NCBI GenBank assembly: GCA_017303715.1
Contig: JAFLBZ010000019.1
Coordinates: 1 to 64,000 of the forward strand
DNA: 64,000 nt
Direction: 5' to 3'
Source of the DNA: Rhodothermia bacterium
Lineage (GTDB): Bacteria; Bacteroidota; Rhodothermia; Rhodothermales; UBA2364
Below the pieces are notes generated by a model. It saw only the letters and a list, made by a program, of their open reading frames with translations, made no database searches and was not told where the DNA came from. The position numbers were made by a program, and so were the translations under genes. Shown here piece by piece: positions 34,386 to 43,696 of this stretch; position 1 is the first letter of the stretch; every line of letters starts with the position of its first letter.

Positions 34386-34964
34386 TTAAGTGTCCAATAT
34401 TTTGTTCATTCCTATCCCCGTTACGGCTCCCAAAAGCAAGCCAGCGGCTAAAATAAGGAAGAGGTTGATCAGTGCTATTACCAAATTGTTTAGATAGAAG
34501 CTCATTAATGAGGTGTAGTCTATGGCAAGAATACTCCCCAGCGCCAACATCCAACCCGAAAACGCATAGACCAACCATATATTTGCTTTAGGACTCACCT
34601 CCCGAAGAACGAAGGTTTGCAAACCACCAGACAATAAAGCCCCGAACACCAGACAGGTGCCTAATTTATAGGGCACAATGGACGTTAGAAATACATCCAC
34701 CACCAAAAAAGGCAATGTAAGCCCCAACACCAAGTACCCAATCCACTTTAAGCCAATGCCGCCATGCTTTTTCAGTAGAAGCCATTGCAGGGTTCCGATG
34801 CCGCCTCCCATTCCCAAACCAAGATAGAATTGCATCCCCTCTATACCCATCGCATCCAAGGCTGAGGAAAGCACCAAAATAAGGACGACCCCAAGGAACC
34901 AGCCATAAAACGTATATTTCATCCATGCACCAATAGAAGGCGCAGATAGGGACCTCTTATCCAT
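34386..34964 (-). CDS. Multi-pass membrane protein of unknown function
   Basis: A 192-residue protein with six predicted membrane segments, glycine-rich loops (LGLGMGGGIGTLQWLLLKKHGG) and few charges. No family recognised. Its ATG overlaps the stop of the SDR gene by one base (TAATG), so the two are translationally coupled and may act together. Confidence 0.7.
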   Translation of the reverse strand: MDKRSLSAPSIGAWMKYTFYGWFLGVVLILVLSSALDAMGIEGMQFYLGLGMGGGIGTLQWLLLKKHGGIGLKWIGYLVLGLTLPFLVVDVFLTSIVPYKLGTCLVFGALLSGGLQTFVLREVSPKANIWLVYAFSGWMLALGSILAIDYTSLMSFYLNNLVIALINLFLILAAGLLLGAVTGIGMNKILDT

Positions 34965-35755
34965 TACATCAGTCCTTTTGCGCGGCCACCATCCACAGGA
35001 AGAGCAATACCTGTAATGTAAGCAGCAGGTTTAGAAGCCAAAAAAACGGCAGCGGCGGCAAACTCCTCCGGCTCACCCAATCGTTTTAGGGCATTGGCAG
35101 AAGCCCAGTTCGCCTCGATAGCTTCGCCCGATTGTCCGGTTTGTTGCTCGGTGGCATGTCTTAAAGCATCCAGACGCTCAGTCTTTGTAAAGCCGGGCAA
35201 CAATGTATTGACCGTAATGCCCCAAGGCCCCAATTCCTCCGATAAACTTTTTGCAAAACCCTGCACGCCCGCCCGTGCGACATTCGAGAGGTATAAATTG
35301 GGAATGGGTTGCTTGGCTGAGATCGAAGTGATCATTAGAATTCGAGCGTGCCCGTCTTCTTCCGCTGCGGCCTTTAGTGGTTCGATTGCATAGCGGCAAA
35401 GATTTATGGTACTCATTAGGTTTAAATCAAGGGCGTCTTGCCAATCCTTCGACGAAAAATCGTTGATGAAGCCAGACGGCGGGCCACCGGCATTCGTCAC
35501 CAAAACGTGTAATTTACCATACACCGAAACAACCTCGTTTACCGCTCGATGCACATCCTCCTCTTGCGAAACGTCACAGCAAACCGGAAGCACCTTTTCC
35601 CCAATCGCCAAAGCCGCCTGCTTGATCCGTTCAGGGTCTCGGCCACAAATGGCCACATGTGCCCCCTCGTTATACAAGGTTTGTGCTACTGCAAAACCCA
35701 ATCCGGCACTTGCTCCTGTTACAAAGGCAACTTTTCCACGTAGTCCTAAATCCAT
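34964..35755 (-). CDS. SDR-family oxidoreductase with atypical active site
   Basis: A 263-residue Rossmann-fold protein. The NAD(P)-binding VAFVTGASAGLGFAVAQTL and the NAG motif (VTNAGGPP) are intact. The usual YxxxK is not present: the corresponding segment is SISAKQPIPNLYLSNVARAGVQGFAKSLSEELG, where the lysine position is not lysine. A subgroup of FabG-like SDRs has this LSNxxRAG pattern, so this is a known variant rather than damage. Substrate unknown. The frame is open to 35941, but similarity begins at the ATG at 35755. Confidence 0.85.
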   Translation of the reverse strand: MDLGLRGKVAFVTGASAGLGFAVAQTLYNEGAHVAICGRDPERIKQAALAIGEKVLPVCCDVSQEEDVHRAVNEVVSVYGKLHVLVTNAGGPPSGFINDFSSKDWQDALDLNLMSTINLCRYAIEPLKAAAEEDGHARILMITSISAKQPIPNLYLSNVARAGVQGFAKSLSEELGPWGITVNTLLPGFTKTERLDALRHATEQQTGQSGEAIEANWASANALKRLGEPEEFAAAAVFLASKPAAYITGIALPVDGGRAKGLM

Positions 35756-35842
35756 TTTCGTTGATAATTGGCTATTTGATAAGTATGTTTTTGGTACTGT
35801 TAGGGAATCTGTTATTGTCAAACCCCATAAAATTACAACATC

Positions 35843-36229
35843 ATGAAGCGCGAAGTCATCAGCACACCCCACGCTCCCGCTGCCATTGGGCCATACAGCC
35901 AAGCCATTCAGGTTGGCAAAACCCTTTATTGTTCCGGACAAATCCCGATTGATCCGAAAACCAATACGGTATTAACAGAAGCTGATATTGAAGGCCAGAC
36001 GGTTCAAGTTCTCGAAAACTTGGGCGCTGTCCTGAAAGCCGCCGGAATGTCTTACCGAGACGTTGCACGATGCGAAGTTTTTTTAGCCTCTATGGACGAT
36101 TTTGCACAAATGAACGAGGTTTATTCGCGGTACTTTAACGAATCGCCCCCGGCACGAGTCACCGTAGAGGTTTCCAAACTCCCACGCGGCGTCAAGGTAG
36201 AAATTTCGTGCATCGCTGCACAAGCCTAA
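35843..36229 (+). CDS. ridA: RidA family enamine/imine deaminase
   Basis: A 128-residue trimeric enzyme that hydrolyses reactive enamines and imines formed by PLP enzymes, protecting them from 2-aminoacrylate. Family features are HAPAAIGPYSQAIQVGKTLYCSGQIPIDP and the C-terminal PARVTVEVSKLPRGVKVEISCIA with the substrate-binding arginine. Divergent from the SDR gene with an 87-base gap that should contain both promoters. Confidence 0.96.
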   Translation: MKREVISTPHAPAAIGPYSQAIQVGKTLYCSGQIPIDPKTNTVLTEADIEGQTVQVLENLGAVLKAAGMSYRDVARCEVFLASMDDFAQMNEVYSRYFNESPPARVTVEVSKLPRGVKVEISCIAAQA

Positions 36230-36312
36230 TTTTGCCTCAAACCTTCTTGAGCGGTTGGTCTATCTGGAACAATCGCTTTTTTATTTTCCGGTTACGCCCT
36301 CACAACGATACG

Positions 36313-36864
36313 TCAGAAATTTACACGCGCAAGGAGTTTTAACCGGACATTCAGCTCGTATTCTCGGTTCAAAAGCAAGGTATTGGCGGTAATATCCAAT
36401 TTCCCCGAAAAGGATTCTGCTCGCAGATAAGGGGTAATGTCTTCCAACGCATCAATGGTCAGTGTTACAGTATCCTCGTTGACGCCGGTGGGGAAGTTGA
36501 CTTGGCTTGCGACTTCTCGCGTAGGTAATCCGGCTGCTGAGAGGCTAAGTTTGATACCTTGCAGAAACGAAACCGGAACGCCGGTCGGGAAAATCACTTC
36601 CAAAACAGCCGTATCTAACGTTCCTGACGTAAGTGCCGCTTTCGTAAAATTCTGTGCCGCCAACACATCTGCAATGTCAATTTTATTGTCAGAAGTTAGT
36701 GATCGGGTTTTGGTTTGCCCATCCCCACTTGCAAACGTAAAGAAAAACTCTTTGTTTGCCGTGAGGGTCACGGTATCTGTTGGCCCAACCGGATCACAGC
36801 CATTCGAGGTAAACAAAAAAAGCAGGCCCAACAGCCCTATAAAACGATACATCCAACGATTCAT
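36313..36864 (-). CDS. Predicted lipoprotein of unknown function
   Basis: A 183-residue protein with a lipoprotein signal: MNRWMYRFIGLLGLLFLFTSNGC, cleavage before Cys23. The mature part is beta-rich and Thr-rich (TVTLTANKEFFFTFASGD..., VNEDTVTLTIDALED), suggesting a sandwich fold at a membrane surface. No family recognised. Encoded 17 bases after apt on the same strand, probably co-transcribed. Confidence 0.75.
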   Translation of the reverse strand: MNRWMYRFIGLLGLLFLFTSNGCDPVGPTDTVTLTANKEFFFTFASGDGQTKTRSLTSDNKIDIADVLAAQNFTKAALTSGTLDTAVLEVIFPTGVPVSFLQGIKLSLSAAGLPTREVASQVNFPTGVNEDTVTLTIDALEDITPYLRAESFSGKLDITANTLLLNREYELNVRLKLLARVNF

Positions 36865-36881
36865 GGTAGCAAGGTCTTGGG

Positions 36882-37406
36882 TTAATAACGAATCAAGGCT
36901 TCAACGGTATTTCCACCAATACGATCCCGTCCATTTAAAAATCCCAATTCAATCAGGAACGAAAAACCAACCACCTCAGCCCCTAATCGCGTGGCCAACT
37001 GGACAACAGCGGCGGTAGTCCCACCAGTCGCTAAAACATCGTCGTGGACTAAAACACGCTCTCCGGCTCCCAATGCGTCCTCGTGCATTTCGAGCGTATC
37101 GAAGCCATACTCCAAGGCATATGAAGCCTGAATGGTTTTTGCTGGCAATTTACCCGGCTTACGAACCGGCACAAAACCCGCCCTTAAGCGCTCGGCAATC
37201 ATTAAGGCAAACAAAAAACCTCTCGCCTCAATGCCCACAACTTTCTGAATGCCCAAATTTTTGAAGGGCATAGCGAGGGCATCTGCCGTAGCACGCAAGA
37301 GCGTTGGGTTTTGTAAAATTGGCGTAATGTCTTTGAAGTGTATTCCCGGCTTCGGGAAATCGGGAATTGTCCGAATGGTATTGTTCAGTTGTTCGCTTAG
37401 GTTCAT
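36882..37406 (-). CDS. apt: Adenine phosphoribosyltransferase
   Basis: A 174-residue purine-salvage enzyme making AMP from adenine and PRPP. The PRPP-binding motif is VLVHDDVLATGGTTAA. The N-terminal IRTIPDFPKPGIHFKDITPIL and GIEARGFLFALMIAERL are typical. Full length. Confidence 0.97.
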   Translation of the reverse strand: MNLSEQLNNTIRTIPDFPKPGIHFKDITPILQNPTLLRATADALAMPFKNLGIQKVVGIEARGFLFALMIAERLRAGFVPVRKPGKLPAKTIQASYALEYGFDTLEMHEDALGAGERVLVHDDVLATGGTTAAVVQLATRLGAEVVGFSFLIELGFLNGRDRIGGNTVEALIRY

Positions 37407-37575
37407 GGCTTTTCTGAAACTTGTTCCACGTTATGAAGGATACAAGATAGCGGCCAAAAGGGAGAAAGCCAAAACAATCGGGAAAACCGCCTATAAATCT
37501 TCCGTACAGCAGGTAGGATCATCCATTCTTGCCTGTTTTGCGGTCAATTACGTCCCTTAACGGGCGGTATATCCT

Positions 37576-38508
37576 TTAAATATTGGCAACTTGCCCTGCT
37601 TCTTTAGGTGGATATAGGATAGAAGCAAGCACCGAAACAGCCAAAATAATCGCAATTACAGCTAAGGAAATTTCCGTAGGGACTTTGTAGTAGTCCACCA
37701 TCACCATCTTCATACCCACAAACATAAGCACCGTAGCCAAACCATATTTGAGGTAGTGGAAATACTTCGTAATACCCGCAAGTGCAAAATAGAGCGATCT
37801 TAAGCCGAGAATGGCGAACACATTAGACGTATAAACAATAAAGGCATCATCCGTAATCGCCAAAATGGCCGGAATCGAATCCACGGCAAAAATAAGATCC
37901 GTGAACTCAATCAACAATAACACAATGAACAACGGCGTGGCATACCGCACCCCATTCTCGACCATAAAGAAGCGATGACCATGAAGATGTGGGGTGACAG
38001 GCATAAATTTTTTGAACAATCTGACCAAAGGATTTTTATCTGGCTCCAAAGGTTTTTCTTTCTGGAACATCATTTTAAGACCCGTTAAGATCAAAAATGC
38101 CCCAAAAACATAGATAATCCAATGGAATTGTTTAATCAAGGCCACGCCAGCAAAGATAAAAATGGCCCGCATAACCAAAGCGCCGAGAATCCCCCAAAAA
38201 AGTACACGGTGTTGATAACGTAACGGAATACTGAAATAAGTAAAAATGAGTACAAAAACAAAGATATTATCCACACTCAAAGACTTTTCAATCAGATAAC
38301 CTGTCAGAAAAGCAATGCCCTTCTCCTCGCCCATAAAGGTATAAATCCCAAAATTGAAGAGCATCGCAAGCCCAATCCACACCCCACTCCAAATCAGTGC
38401 TTCCCGGATACTTACTTCATGACTATCTCGGTTAAACACGCCTAAATCTAAGGCCAACATGAACAAAATGAATAAGTTAAAGCCAATCCAAAGCCAAGTT
38501 TGATCCAT
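37576..38508 (-). CDS. TerC family membrane protein
   Basis: A 310-residue protein with about nine membrane segments. TerC features are LDLGVFNRDSHEVSIREALIWSGVWIGLAMLFN, EKSLSVDNIFVFVLIF and EFTDLIFAVDSIPAILAIT, with conserved acidic residues inside helices. Relatives (Alx/MntX-type) export manganese or act during metalation of secreted proteins. The start is ATG 38508 (MDQTWLW), not the TTG six bases earlier. Confidence 0.93.
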   Translation of the reverse strand: MDQTWLWIGFNLFILFMLALDLGVFNRDSHEVSIREALIWSGVWIGLAMLFNFGIYTFMGEEKGIAFLTGYLIEKSLSVDNIFVFVLIFTYFSIPLRYQHRVLFWGILGALVMRAIFIFAGVALIKQFHWIIYVFGAFLILTGLKMMFQKEKPLEPDKNPLVRLFKKFMPVTPHLHGHRFFMVENGVRYATPLFIVLLLIEFTDLIFAVDSIPAILAITDDAFIVYTSNVFAILGLRSLYFALAGITKYFHYLKYGLATVLMFVGMKMVMVDYYKVPTEISLAVIAIILAVSVLASILYPPKEAGQVANI

Positions 38509-38748
38509 CACCAAGTTTGTTTAAGTGTATATGACGGACACTAAACGGCGATGGAAAAGGCTTGTTTCGAGATTAAAAAGAGTCTAATACAATCCTAAGC
38601 ACGGTTTAATATGGCGTTTTCGACGTGGTTATTATATACGCAGATGAGCAAAATTTAGACTGTATTTTTGGCAAAGGATGTGCTTCAAAGTGCTACGGGT
38701 GGGAGTTATAGTGGTTTCGCCTTTGAGTTTGAAAGCCGCCCGATCAAC

Positions 38749-39630
38749 TTAAACAATGTTTTGAACCTGCTCGCGGATTTTTTCGAGTTCTTCTTTCATC
38801 TTAATAACCGCTTGTGTGATCTGTGCATCATTTGCTTTCGAGCCGATGGTATTAATTTCTCGGTTTAGTTCTTGTACCAAAAAATTGAGTTTCCTTCCCG
38901 ATGGTTCGTTCGCATATAAGGCTGCATCAAAAACAGTGAAGTGGGAACGGAGGCGCACAATTTCTTCGGTGATGTCCATCTTGTCCACCAAAAGTGCCAC
39001 TTCCAATTCCAAACGTTCCCGGTCAATCCGCTCATCCGAGAGAATCTGCACAATACGATCATGGATACGCTGGCGGGCCTCTACGGCACGTTCCGGCGCA
39101 CGGCTTTCTACCTTTTCCAACAAGAGCGCAATCTGAGACCGACGAAGGGCGAAGTCCTTCCGAAGTGCTTCTCCTTCTGTTTTACGCATATCTTGGATGG
39201 CCTTTAAGGCAAGCTGAGTTGCTGCTTCCATGCAAGACCATGTCCGTTCTGCATCTTCTTCCGAAGTTTCTTTGGCGGCAAAAACCTCTGGTAACCGGAT
39301 GAGGTGTTCTAACCGAACTTCCTCGAAAATACCTGTAATATCCTTCAGTTCTGCAAAGCGGGACATGTACGCCCGAACAGCACGCGCATCTAAGGGCGGC
39401 ACGGAAAGGTCTCCTGAGAGGTCTTCTAATTGCACGCTTGCATTGATCTTTCCCCGATCTAATGCTTTTTTGATGAGGTTTTGAAGTGCGGGTTCATAAA
39501 CCGAGAGCGCACGCGGCACGCGGCAATAGACCTCACAATATCGGCTATTAACGGCGCTAATTTCAACCGTAACCCGTATATTGTGTTTTTCGGCCACACC
39601 ACGGCCATAGCCTGTCATGCTAATAATCAT
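38749..39630 (-). CDS. YicC family endoribonuclease
   Basis: A 293-residue protein. It begins MIISMTGYGRG, the family hallmark, and ends with the conserved GRKLNFLVQELNREINTIGSKANDAQITQAVIKMKEELEKIREQVQNI (DUF1732). YicC is a hexameric RNase that affects small-RNA stability. The open frame extends back into the tRNA-Ser gene, so ATG 39630 is the first plausible start; 39618 (MTGYGRG) is another. It follows the tRNA terminator. Confidence 0.93.
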   Translation of the reverse strand: MIISMTGYGRGVAEKHNIRVTVEISAVNSRYCEVYCRVPRALSVYEPALQNLIKKALDRGKINASVQLEDLSGDLSVPPLDARAVRAYMSRFAELKDITGIFEEVRLEHLIRLPEVFAAKETSEEDAERTWSCMEAATQLALKAIQDMRKTEGEALRKDFALRRSQIALLLEKVESRAPERAVEARQRIHDRIVQILSDERIDRERLELEVALLVDKMDITEEIVRLRSHFTVFDAALYANEPSGRKLNFLVQELNREINTIGSKANDAQITQAVIKMKEELEKIREQVQNIV

Positions 39631-39651
39631 ATACGGAAGGGATAAGAGAAA

Positions 39652-39681
39652 ATAAAAAAGCCGGACGCATTGTTCCGGCTT
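39652..39681 (-). terminator. Terminator after tRNA-Ser(GGA)
   Basis: On the minus strand AAGCCGGA pairs with TCCGGCTT (plus 39658-39681), followed by a T-run. The stem is the same as in the terminator at 32462. Confidence 0.88.
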
Positions 39682-39684
39682 GTG

Positions 39685-39775
39685 CGGAGAGAGAGGGATT
39701 CGAACCCTCGGTACGCGTTTTTGCACGTACACCCGCTTTCCAGGCGAGCTCCTTCAACCACTCGGACACCTCTCC
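39685..39775 (-). tRNA. tRNA-Ser (anticodon GGA)
   Basis: A 91-nt class II tRNA on the minus strand. The acceptor stem starts GGAGAGG and closes TCTCTCC. The anticodon arm is CTCGCCTGGAAAGCGGG with anticodon GGA. The long variable arm is GTACGTGCAAAAACGCGTAC and the T-loop GGTTCGAATCC. CCA is not encoded. It lies between frr and yicC. Confidence 0.97.
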
Positions 39776-39852
39776 TTGCGTGCCTTTTATGTGTTTAGAC
39801 ATAAGAAGGACGGTAAAAATACAAAATGAATATTATTTCTGCAATCCCCAAA

Positions 39853-40422
39853 TCAGACCTTCATAATTTCCGCTTCTTTGTGGTGCAGCATTTCATCAAT
39901 TTTCTTAATGCTAAGGTCGGTCTGGCGTTGAACTTGGTCTTCTGCCTCAAACTTCATGTCTTCGGAGAGTTTTAGCTCTGCCACCGCCTTCTTGATTTCG
40001 TGATTGGCATCGCGCCGCAAGTTTCGGACGGCTACCCGTGCTTCCTCGGATTTGTGCTTGGCCAATTTCACCATTTCACGACGGCGCTCCTCCGAGAGGG
40101 GCGGGATTGGAATCCGAATAACGATACCATCATTGGAAGGGTTTAGCCCCAGATGCCCATTCCGAATGGCTTTTTCGATTGGCTGGAGCGAACTTTTATC
40201 CCAAGGTTGAATCACCAATAAATCCGGAGCAGGGGCATTTACATTGGCCAATTGATTCAGGGGCATCATAGAGCCATACACTTCAACACGCACAGACTCT
40301 AGCATAATCGGGTTAGCACGTCCAGCGCGAATGGTATTAAATTCGCTTGTAAGGTGTTTAATTGTATTGCCCATATCGTCGTGGGCCACGCTTACAATCA
40401 TTTCTAAGTCTTCAGAAAGCAT
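39853..40422 (-). CDS. frr: Ribosome recycling factor
   Basis: A 189-residue factor that splits post-termination ribosomes with EF-G. Typical segments are MGNTIKHLTSEFNTIRAGRANPIML, VIQPWDKSSLQPIEKAIRNGHLGLNPSNDG and the C-terminal helix EAEDQVQRQTDLSIKKIDEMLHHKEAEIM. ATG 40422 gives the normal length. Last protein gene of the translation operon, 67 bases after pyrH. Confidence 0.96.
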   Translation of the reverse strand: MLSEDLEMIVSVAHDDMGNTIKHLTSEFNTIRAGRANPIMLESVRVEVYGSMMPLNQLANVNAPAPDLLVIQPWDKSSLQPIEKAIRNGHLGLNPSNDGIVIRIPIPPLSEERRREMVKLAKHKSEEARVAVRNLRRDANHEIKKAVAELKLSEDMKFEAEDQVQRQTDLSIKKIDEMLHHKEAEIMKV

Positions 40423-40488
40423 AACAAATTTGGTTTTACGTACATGAGACACCGGCAAGGGATGCGGTCATTTTCCTTTTCGGAACGA

Positions 40489-41211
40489 CTACCAATAGAC
40501 GGTTGTTCCAATGCTACTGTCCTTTAAAACCCGTGTCAGATTGCCTTGTTTGTTCATATCGAAAACAATGATCGGAATTTTAGAATCTTTCAGCAGGGTA
40601 ATGGCTGTCAGATCCATCACTTTCAAGTTCCGCTCCACGACATCCATCCCATAAATCCGTTCAAACCGTTTGGCATTGGGGTCTTTTAGCGGATCTGCCG
40701 TATAGACGCCATCCACCCGTGTTCCTTTCAGCACCACTTGTGCCCCTATTTCGGCAGCACGGAGCGAAGCGGCGGTATCGGTAGTGAAGTAGGGGTTTCC
40801 GGTTCCAGCACCAAAAATGACCACACGCCCTTTTTCTAAATGACGCACTGCCCTACGGCGAATGAAGGGTTCCGCAATTTCTTCCATATTGATTGCAGAC
40901 TGGAGTCGGGTATAAACCCCAATTTCCTCTAAAGCAGCCTGAAGTGCCATGGCATTGATCATCGTGGCCAGCATCCCCATATAGTCTGCATGGGCACGGG
41001 TCATCTCCGAACCTAAATCCGAAACGCCTCGGAAGATATTCCCACCACCAATTACAATGGCCAATTCGATGCCTGCTTGAGCGGCTTCCTGAATGTCGGC
41101 GGCATAAGCACGCAAAATATTTTTATCAATACCAAACGCACGATCGCCCATTAAGGCTTCTCCGCTAAGTTTCAACAAAACACGTTTGTATTGGATTGAA
41201 CCCTGTTCCAT
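40489..41211 (-). CDS. pyrH: UMP kinase
   Basis: A 240-residue kinase of the amino-acid kinase fold that phosphorylates UMP to UDP. Motifs are [46 protein letters not shown] and [16 protein letters not shown]. Placement between tsf and frr is the classic bacterial order. Confidence 0.98.
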   Translation of the reverse strand: MEQGSIQYKRVLLKLSGEALMGDRAFGIDKNILRAYAADIQEAAQAGIELAIVIGGGNIFRGVSDLGSEMTRAHADYMGMLATMINAMALQAALEEIGVYTRLQSAINMEEIAEPFIRRRAVRHLEKGRVVIFGAGTGNPYFTTDTAASLRAAEIGAQVVLKGTRVDGVYTADPLKDPNAKRFERIYGMDVVERNLKVMDLTAITLLKDSKIPIIVFDMNKQGNLTRVLKDSSIGTTVYW

Positions 41212-41276
41212 GACCTCGGCTCCGAAAAATACAAGAGAAAAGGGTTTATGATATTAGCACCACAAACCCTTATTTT

Positions 41277-42095
41277 TTAACCACCTAATACAAAGCGGAC
41301 AAATTTAACGACATCCACTTCTGCTTTCTTAAGCATTTGTGCAACAGTTTGTTTGGGATCTTTCACGAAGGCTTGATCCAACAAAACGCGCTCTTTAAAG
41401 AAGGAATTCAATGCGCCTTGTGCAATCCGATCTATAATATTTTCAGGCTTGCCTTCGTTAATCGCACGATCTCGCGCAATCTCCATCTCCCGCTGCTTGA
41501 TTTCATCCGAGACTTGATCGGCATGGAGTGCAATTGGGTCTAAGGCGGCCACCTGCATGGCGACATCGCGTCCAGCCTCCTCGTTGTCTGCTGTCAACTC
41601 AACCAAGACGCCCAGACGAGCACCGGGGTGGATGTAACTTACAACCGTACCTGCGGCAGACGTAATCTCGAAGCGACGCACATCAATTTTCTCACCGATT
41701 TTTCCGGTCATTTCATTCAGTTTATCGGCAACGGTAATACCATCCAATGTTGCGGTCTGGAGGGCTTCCATGCTATCGGGCTGCGCCGCCAATACCAAAT
41801 TTGCTACCGATTGTGCAAACGCCTGAAACGCTTCGTTACGTGCCACGAAGTCGGTTTCACAGTTTACCTCCACGATGGCGGCGGTTTTTTTATCCTCCGT
41901 TAGTGCGGTCGCAATGACCCCTTCTTTGGCATCGCGGTCTGCACGTTTTTCAGATACTTTCTGGCCTTTTTTACGGAGAATGGCAATGGCTTCATCGAAA
42001 TTGCCTTCGGCCTCAACAAGGGCCTTTTTGCAATCCATCATACCTGCGCCAGTCGCCTGACGCAATTTGTTCACTTCTTTTGCAGAGATGTTCAT
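41277..42095 (-). CDS. tsf: Elongation factor Ts
   Basis: A 272-residue guanine-nucleotide exchange factor for EF-Tu. The N-terminal UBA-like domain (EVNKLRQATGAGMMDCKKALVEAEGN) and the signature VNCETDFVARNEAFQ are present. Encoded 139 bases after rpsB, with a hairpin between them. Confidence 0.98.
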   Translation of the reverse strand: MNISAKEVNKLRQATGAGMMDCKKALVEAEGNFDEAIAILRKKGQKVSEKRADRDAKEGVIATALTEDKKTAAIVEVNCETDFVARNEAFQAFAQSVANLVLAAQPDSMEALQTATLDGITVADKLNEMTGKIGEKIDVRRFEITSAAGTVVSYIHPGARLGVLVELTADNEEAGRDVAMQVAALDPIALHADQVSDEIKQREMEIARDRAINEGKPENIIDRIAQGALNSFFKERVLLDQAFVKDPKQTVAQMLKKAEVDVVKFVRFVLGG

Positions 42096-42166
42096 GATAA
42101 CCTCTATGATTTAACGTTGTTATTAAGACCGTAATTATGCCCCACATTACGTTGGGACAAGGAAAA

Positions 42167-42204
42167 GGCGCAACCAGAGCGCTTGTAAAAAGTCCGATTG
42201 CGCC
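42167..42204 (-). terminator. Hairpin between rpsB and tsf
   Basis: On the minus strand GGCGCAA pairs with TTGCGCC across a 24-base loop and is followed by TTTTCC. It could be a weak terminator or attenuator that lowers tsf expression relative to rpsB. Confidence 0.55.
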
Positions 42205-42233
42205 GCTTTCCGAAAAAAAACTTATGGTGCGGG

Positions 42234-43100
42234 TTAGCCTTCGGCCTCTGGAGAAGGTGCCGGAGCCTCCGAGGAAGGCGCTGAAGCCTCCGCAGCAGGA
42301 ATTTCTTCTTTGCGCTCGCTCGTTCTACGACGACGGGTTCCACCCTGACGGCCTTCTTTTTCGGCTTGGGCGGACTCACGCTTTTCCTTCTCGGCATTCT
42401 TTGTCGCTTGGTCAAACTCACGCGCCTTTCTACCTTCCAAAATCGCATCAGCAACCGCAGCCGTAATCAAATGGATGGATTTGATCGCATCATCATTTGC
42501 TGGAATGGGGAAGTTCACAGGATCTGGATCGCAGTTGGTGTCGCAAATCGCAAAAATGGGAATACCAAGGCGTTGAGCTTCCTGCACCGCGATATGCTCC
42601 CGTTTGGTGTCCACAATAAAGATTGCACCGGGAAGTTTGCCCATTTTGGAAATCCCCATCAGGGTACGCTCTAATTTTTCGCGTTCGCGGGATTTCATCA
42701 GCCGTTCTTTCTTCTTGAACTTGTCCATCGTACCATCCTGCTCCATTTTAATCAGGCCATCCATACGTTTAATGGAGTTGCGAATGGTTTGGAAGTTCGT
42801 AAGCATACCACCCAACCAGCGTTCGGAGACATAAGGCATTCCGCAGCGCTCTGCTTCTTGCTTCATGATTTCTTGGGCTTGTTTTTTCGTACCAACGAAC
42901 AGGATGTTCCGGCCTTGTTTCGCGATATTACCCGCTGCACCAGCCGCTTCTTCGAGCAATTGTTGGGTTTGGGTGAGGTCAATAATGTGTACGCCATTCC
43001 GCTCCATGAAGATATAGGGTTGCATCTTCGGGTTGCGGCGGCTGGTCAGGTGACCAAAGTGGGAGCCTGCCTTGAGCAGGTCTTCTACCGATACGCGCAT
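42234..43100 (-). CDS. rpsB: 30S ribosomal protein S2
   Basis: A 288-residue protein of the small subunit. [31 protein letters not shown] and [13 protein letters not shown] are canonical. The C-terminus is extended by about 60 residues: a basic [14 protein letters not shown] stretch, then an Ala/Pro/Glu/Ser repeat ([17 protein letters not shown]) that is probably disordered. Confidence 0.98.
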   Translation of the reverse strand: MRVSVEDLLKAGSHFGHLTSRRNPKMQPYIFMERNGVHIIDLTQTQQLLEEAAGAAGNIAKQGRNILFVGTKKQAQEIMKQEAERCGMPYVSERWLGGMLTNFQTIRNSIKRMDGLIKMEQDGTMDKFKKKERLMKSREREKLERTLMGISKMGKLPGAIFIVDTKREHIAVQEAQRLGIPIFAICDTNCDPDPVNFPIPANDDAIKSIHLITAAVADAILEGRKAREFDQATKNAEKEKRESAQAEKEGRQGGTRRRRTSERKEEIPAAEASAPSSEAPAPSPEAEG

Positions 43101-43226
43101 GTTTTTATGTGTTTTGGGTTGTTCCGCTACCTTCTTCGTGTATCTCCGTTATCCTGCTTGTGGCAAGGACACCCAACAGAGGCGGGGGAAGGTATGTGGT
43201 TTGTAAGAATATTAAGCACAACAACA

Positions 43227-43250
43227 GCGGTAAGGGAAATCCCGTACCGC
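43227..43250. promoter_or_regulatory. Strong hairpin in the rpsI-rpsB intergenic leader
   Basis: GCGGTAAGGGA (43227-43237) pairs with TCCCGTACCGC (overlapping the short loop, to 43250), with one mismatch. It lies in the 179-base leader of rpsB, with no T-run in the rpsB direction. It may be part of an autoregulatory S2 leader or a processing site. Confidence 0.45.
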
Positions 43251-43279
43251 CGTCTGTTTTTATTCGCATCCAAGCTGGA

Positions 43280-43675
43280 TTAACGCTTGGAGAATTGGAA
43301 TCTCTTACGGGCTTTAGGCTTTCCGTATTTTTTCCGTTCAACGGCGCGGGGATCCCGAGTTAGGAAGCCAGCATCACGCAATGGCTTCTTAAATTCGTCA
43401 TTGAATTTCACCAATGCACGGGCGATGCCTAAGCGGATGGCCTCGGACTGGCCTTTGGTTCCACCACCTTTTGCATTTACCACTACATCGAATTGGCCTT
43501 CTACGGCGGCCACTTTCAATGGCATCTGAACCACCATTTGGTTGATGCGGATGGGGAAGTAGTTTTGGAGATCGCGCTTATTGATCGTCATATTGCCGTT
43601 TCCGGGGCGGAGATATACCCGTGCCACCGAGGTTTTACGACGACCAACCGCAATATATTGCACAGGGCTTGCCAT
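43280..43675 (-). CDS. rpsI: 30S ribosomal protein S9
   Basis: A 131-residue protein. AVGRRKTSVARVYLRPGNGNMTINKRDLQNYFP is the conserved N-terminus, and the basic C-terminal tail ending RKRFQFSKR reaches the decoding centre. Encoded 21 bases after rplM. Confidence 0.98.
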   Translation of the reverse strand: MASPVQYIAVGRRKTSVARVYLRPGNGNMTINKRDLQNYFPIRINQMVVQMPLKVAAVEGQFDVVVNAKGGGTKGQSEAIRLGIARALVKFNDEFKKPLRDAGFLTRDPRAVERKKYGKPKARKRFQFSKR

Positions 43676-43696
43676 ACGTTTGATTTTCTATGGTAT

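Noticed and set aside
38515..38748. Possible small gene between terC and yicC
   Set aside because: Short open frames overlap the end of yicC and lack a ribosome binding site. I see nothing else in this gap.
39631..39732. Upstream extension of the YicC frame
   Set aside because: It runs through the terminator and into the tRNA-Ser gene.
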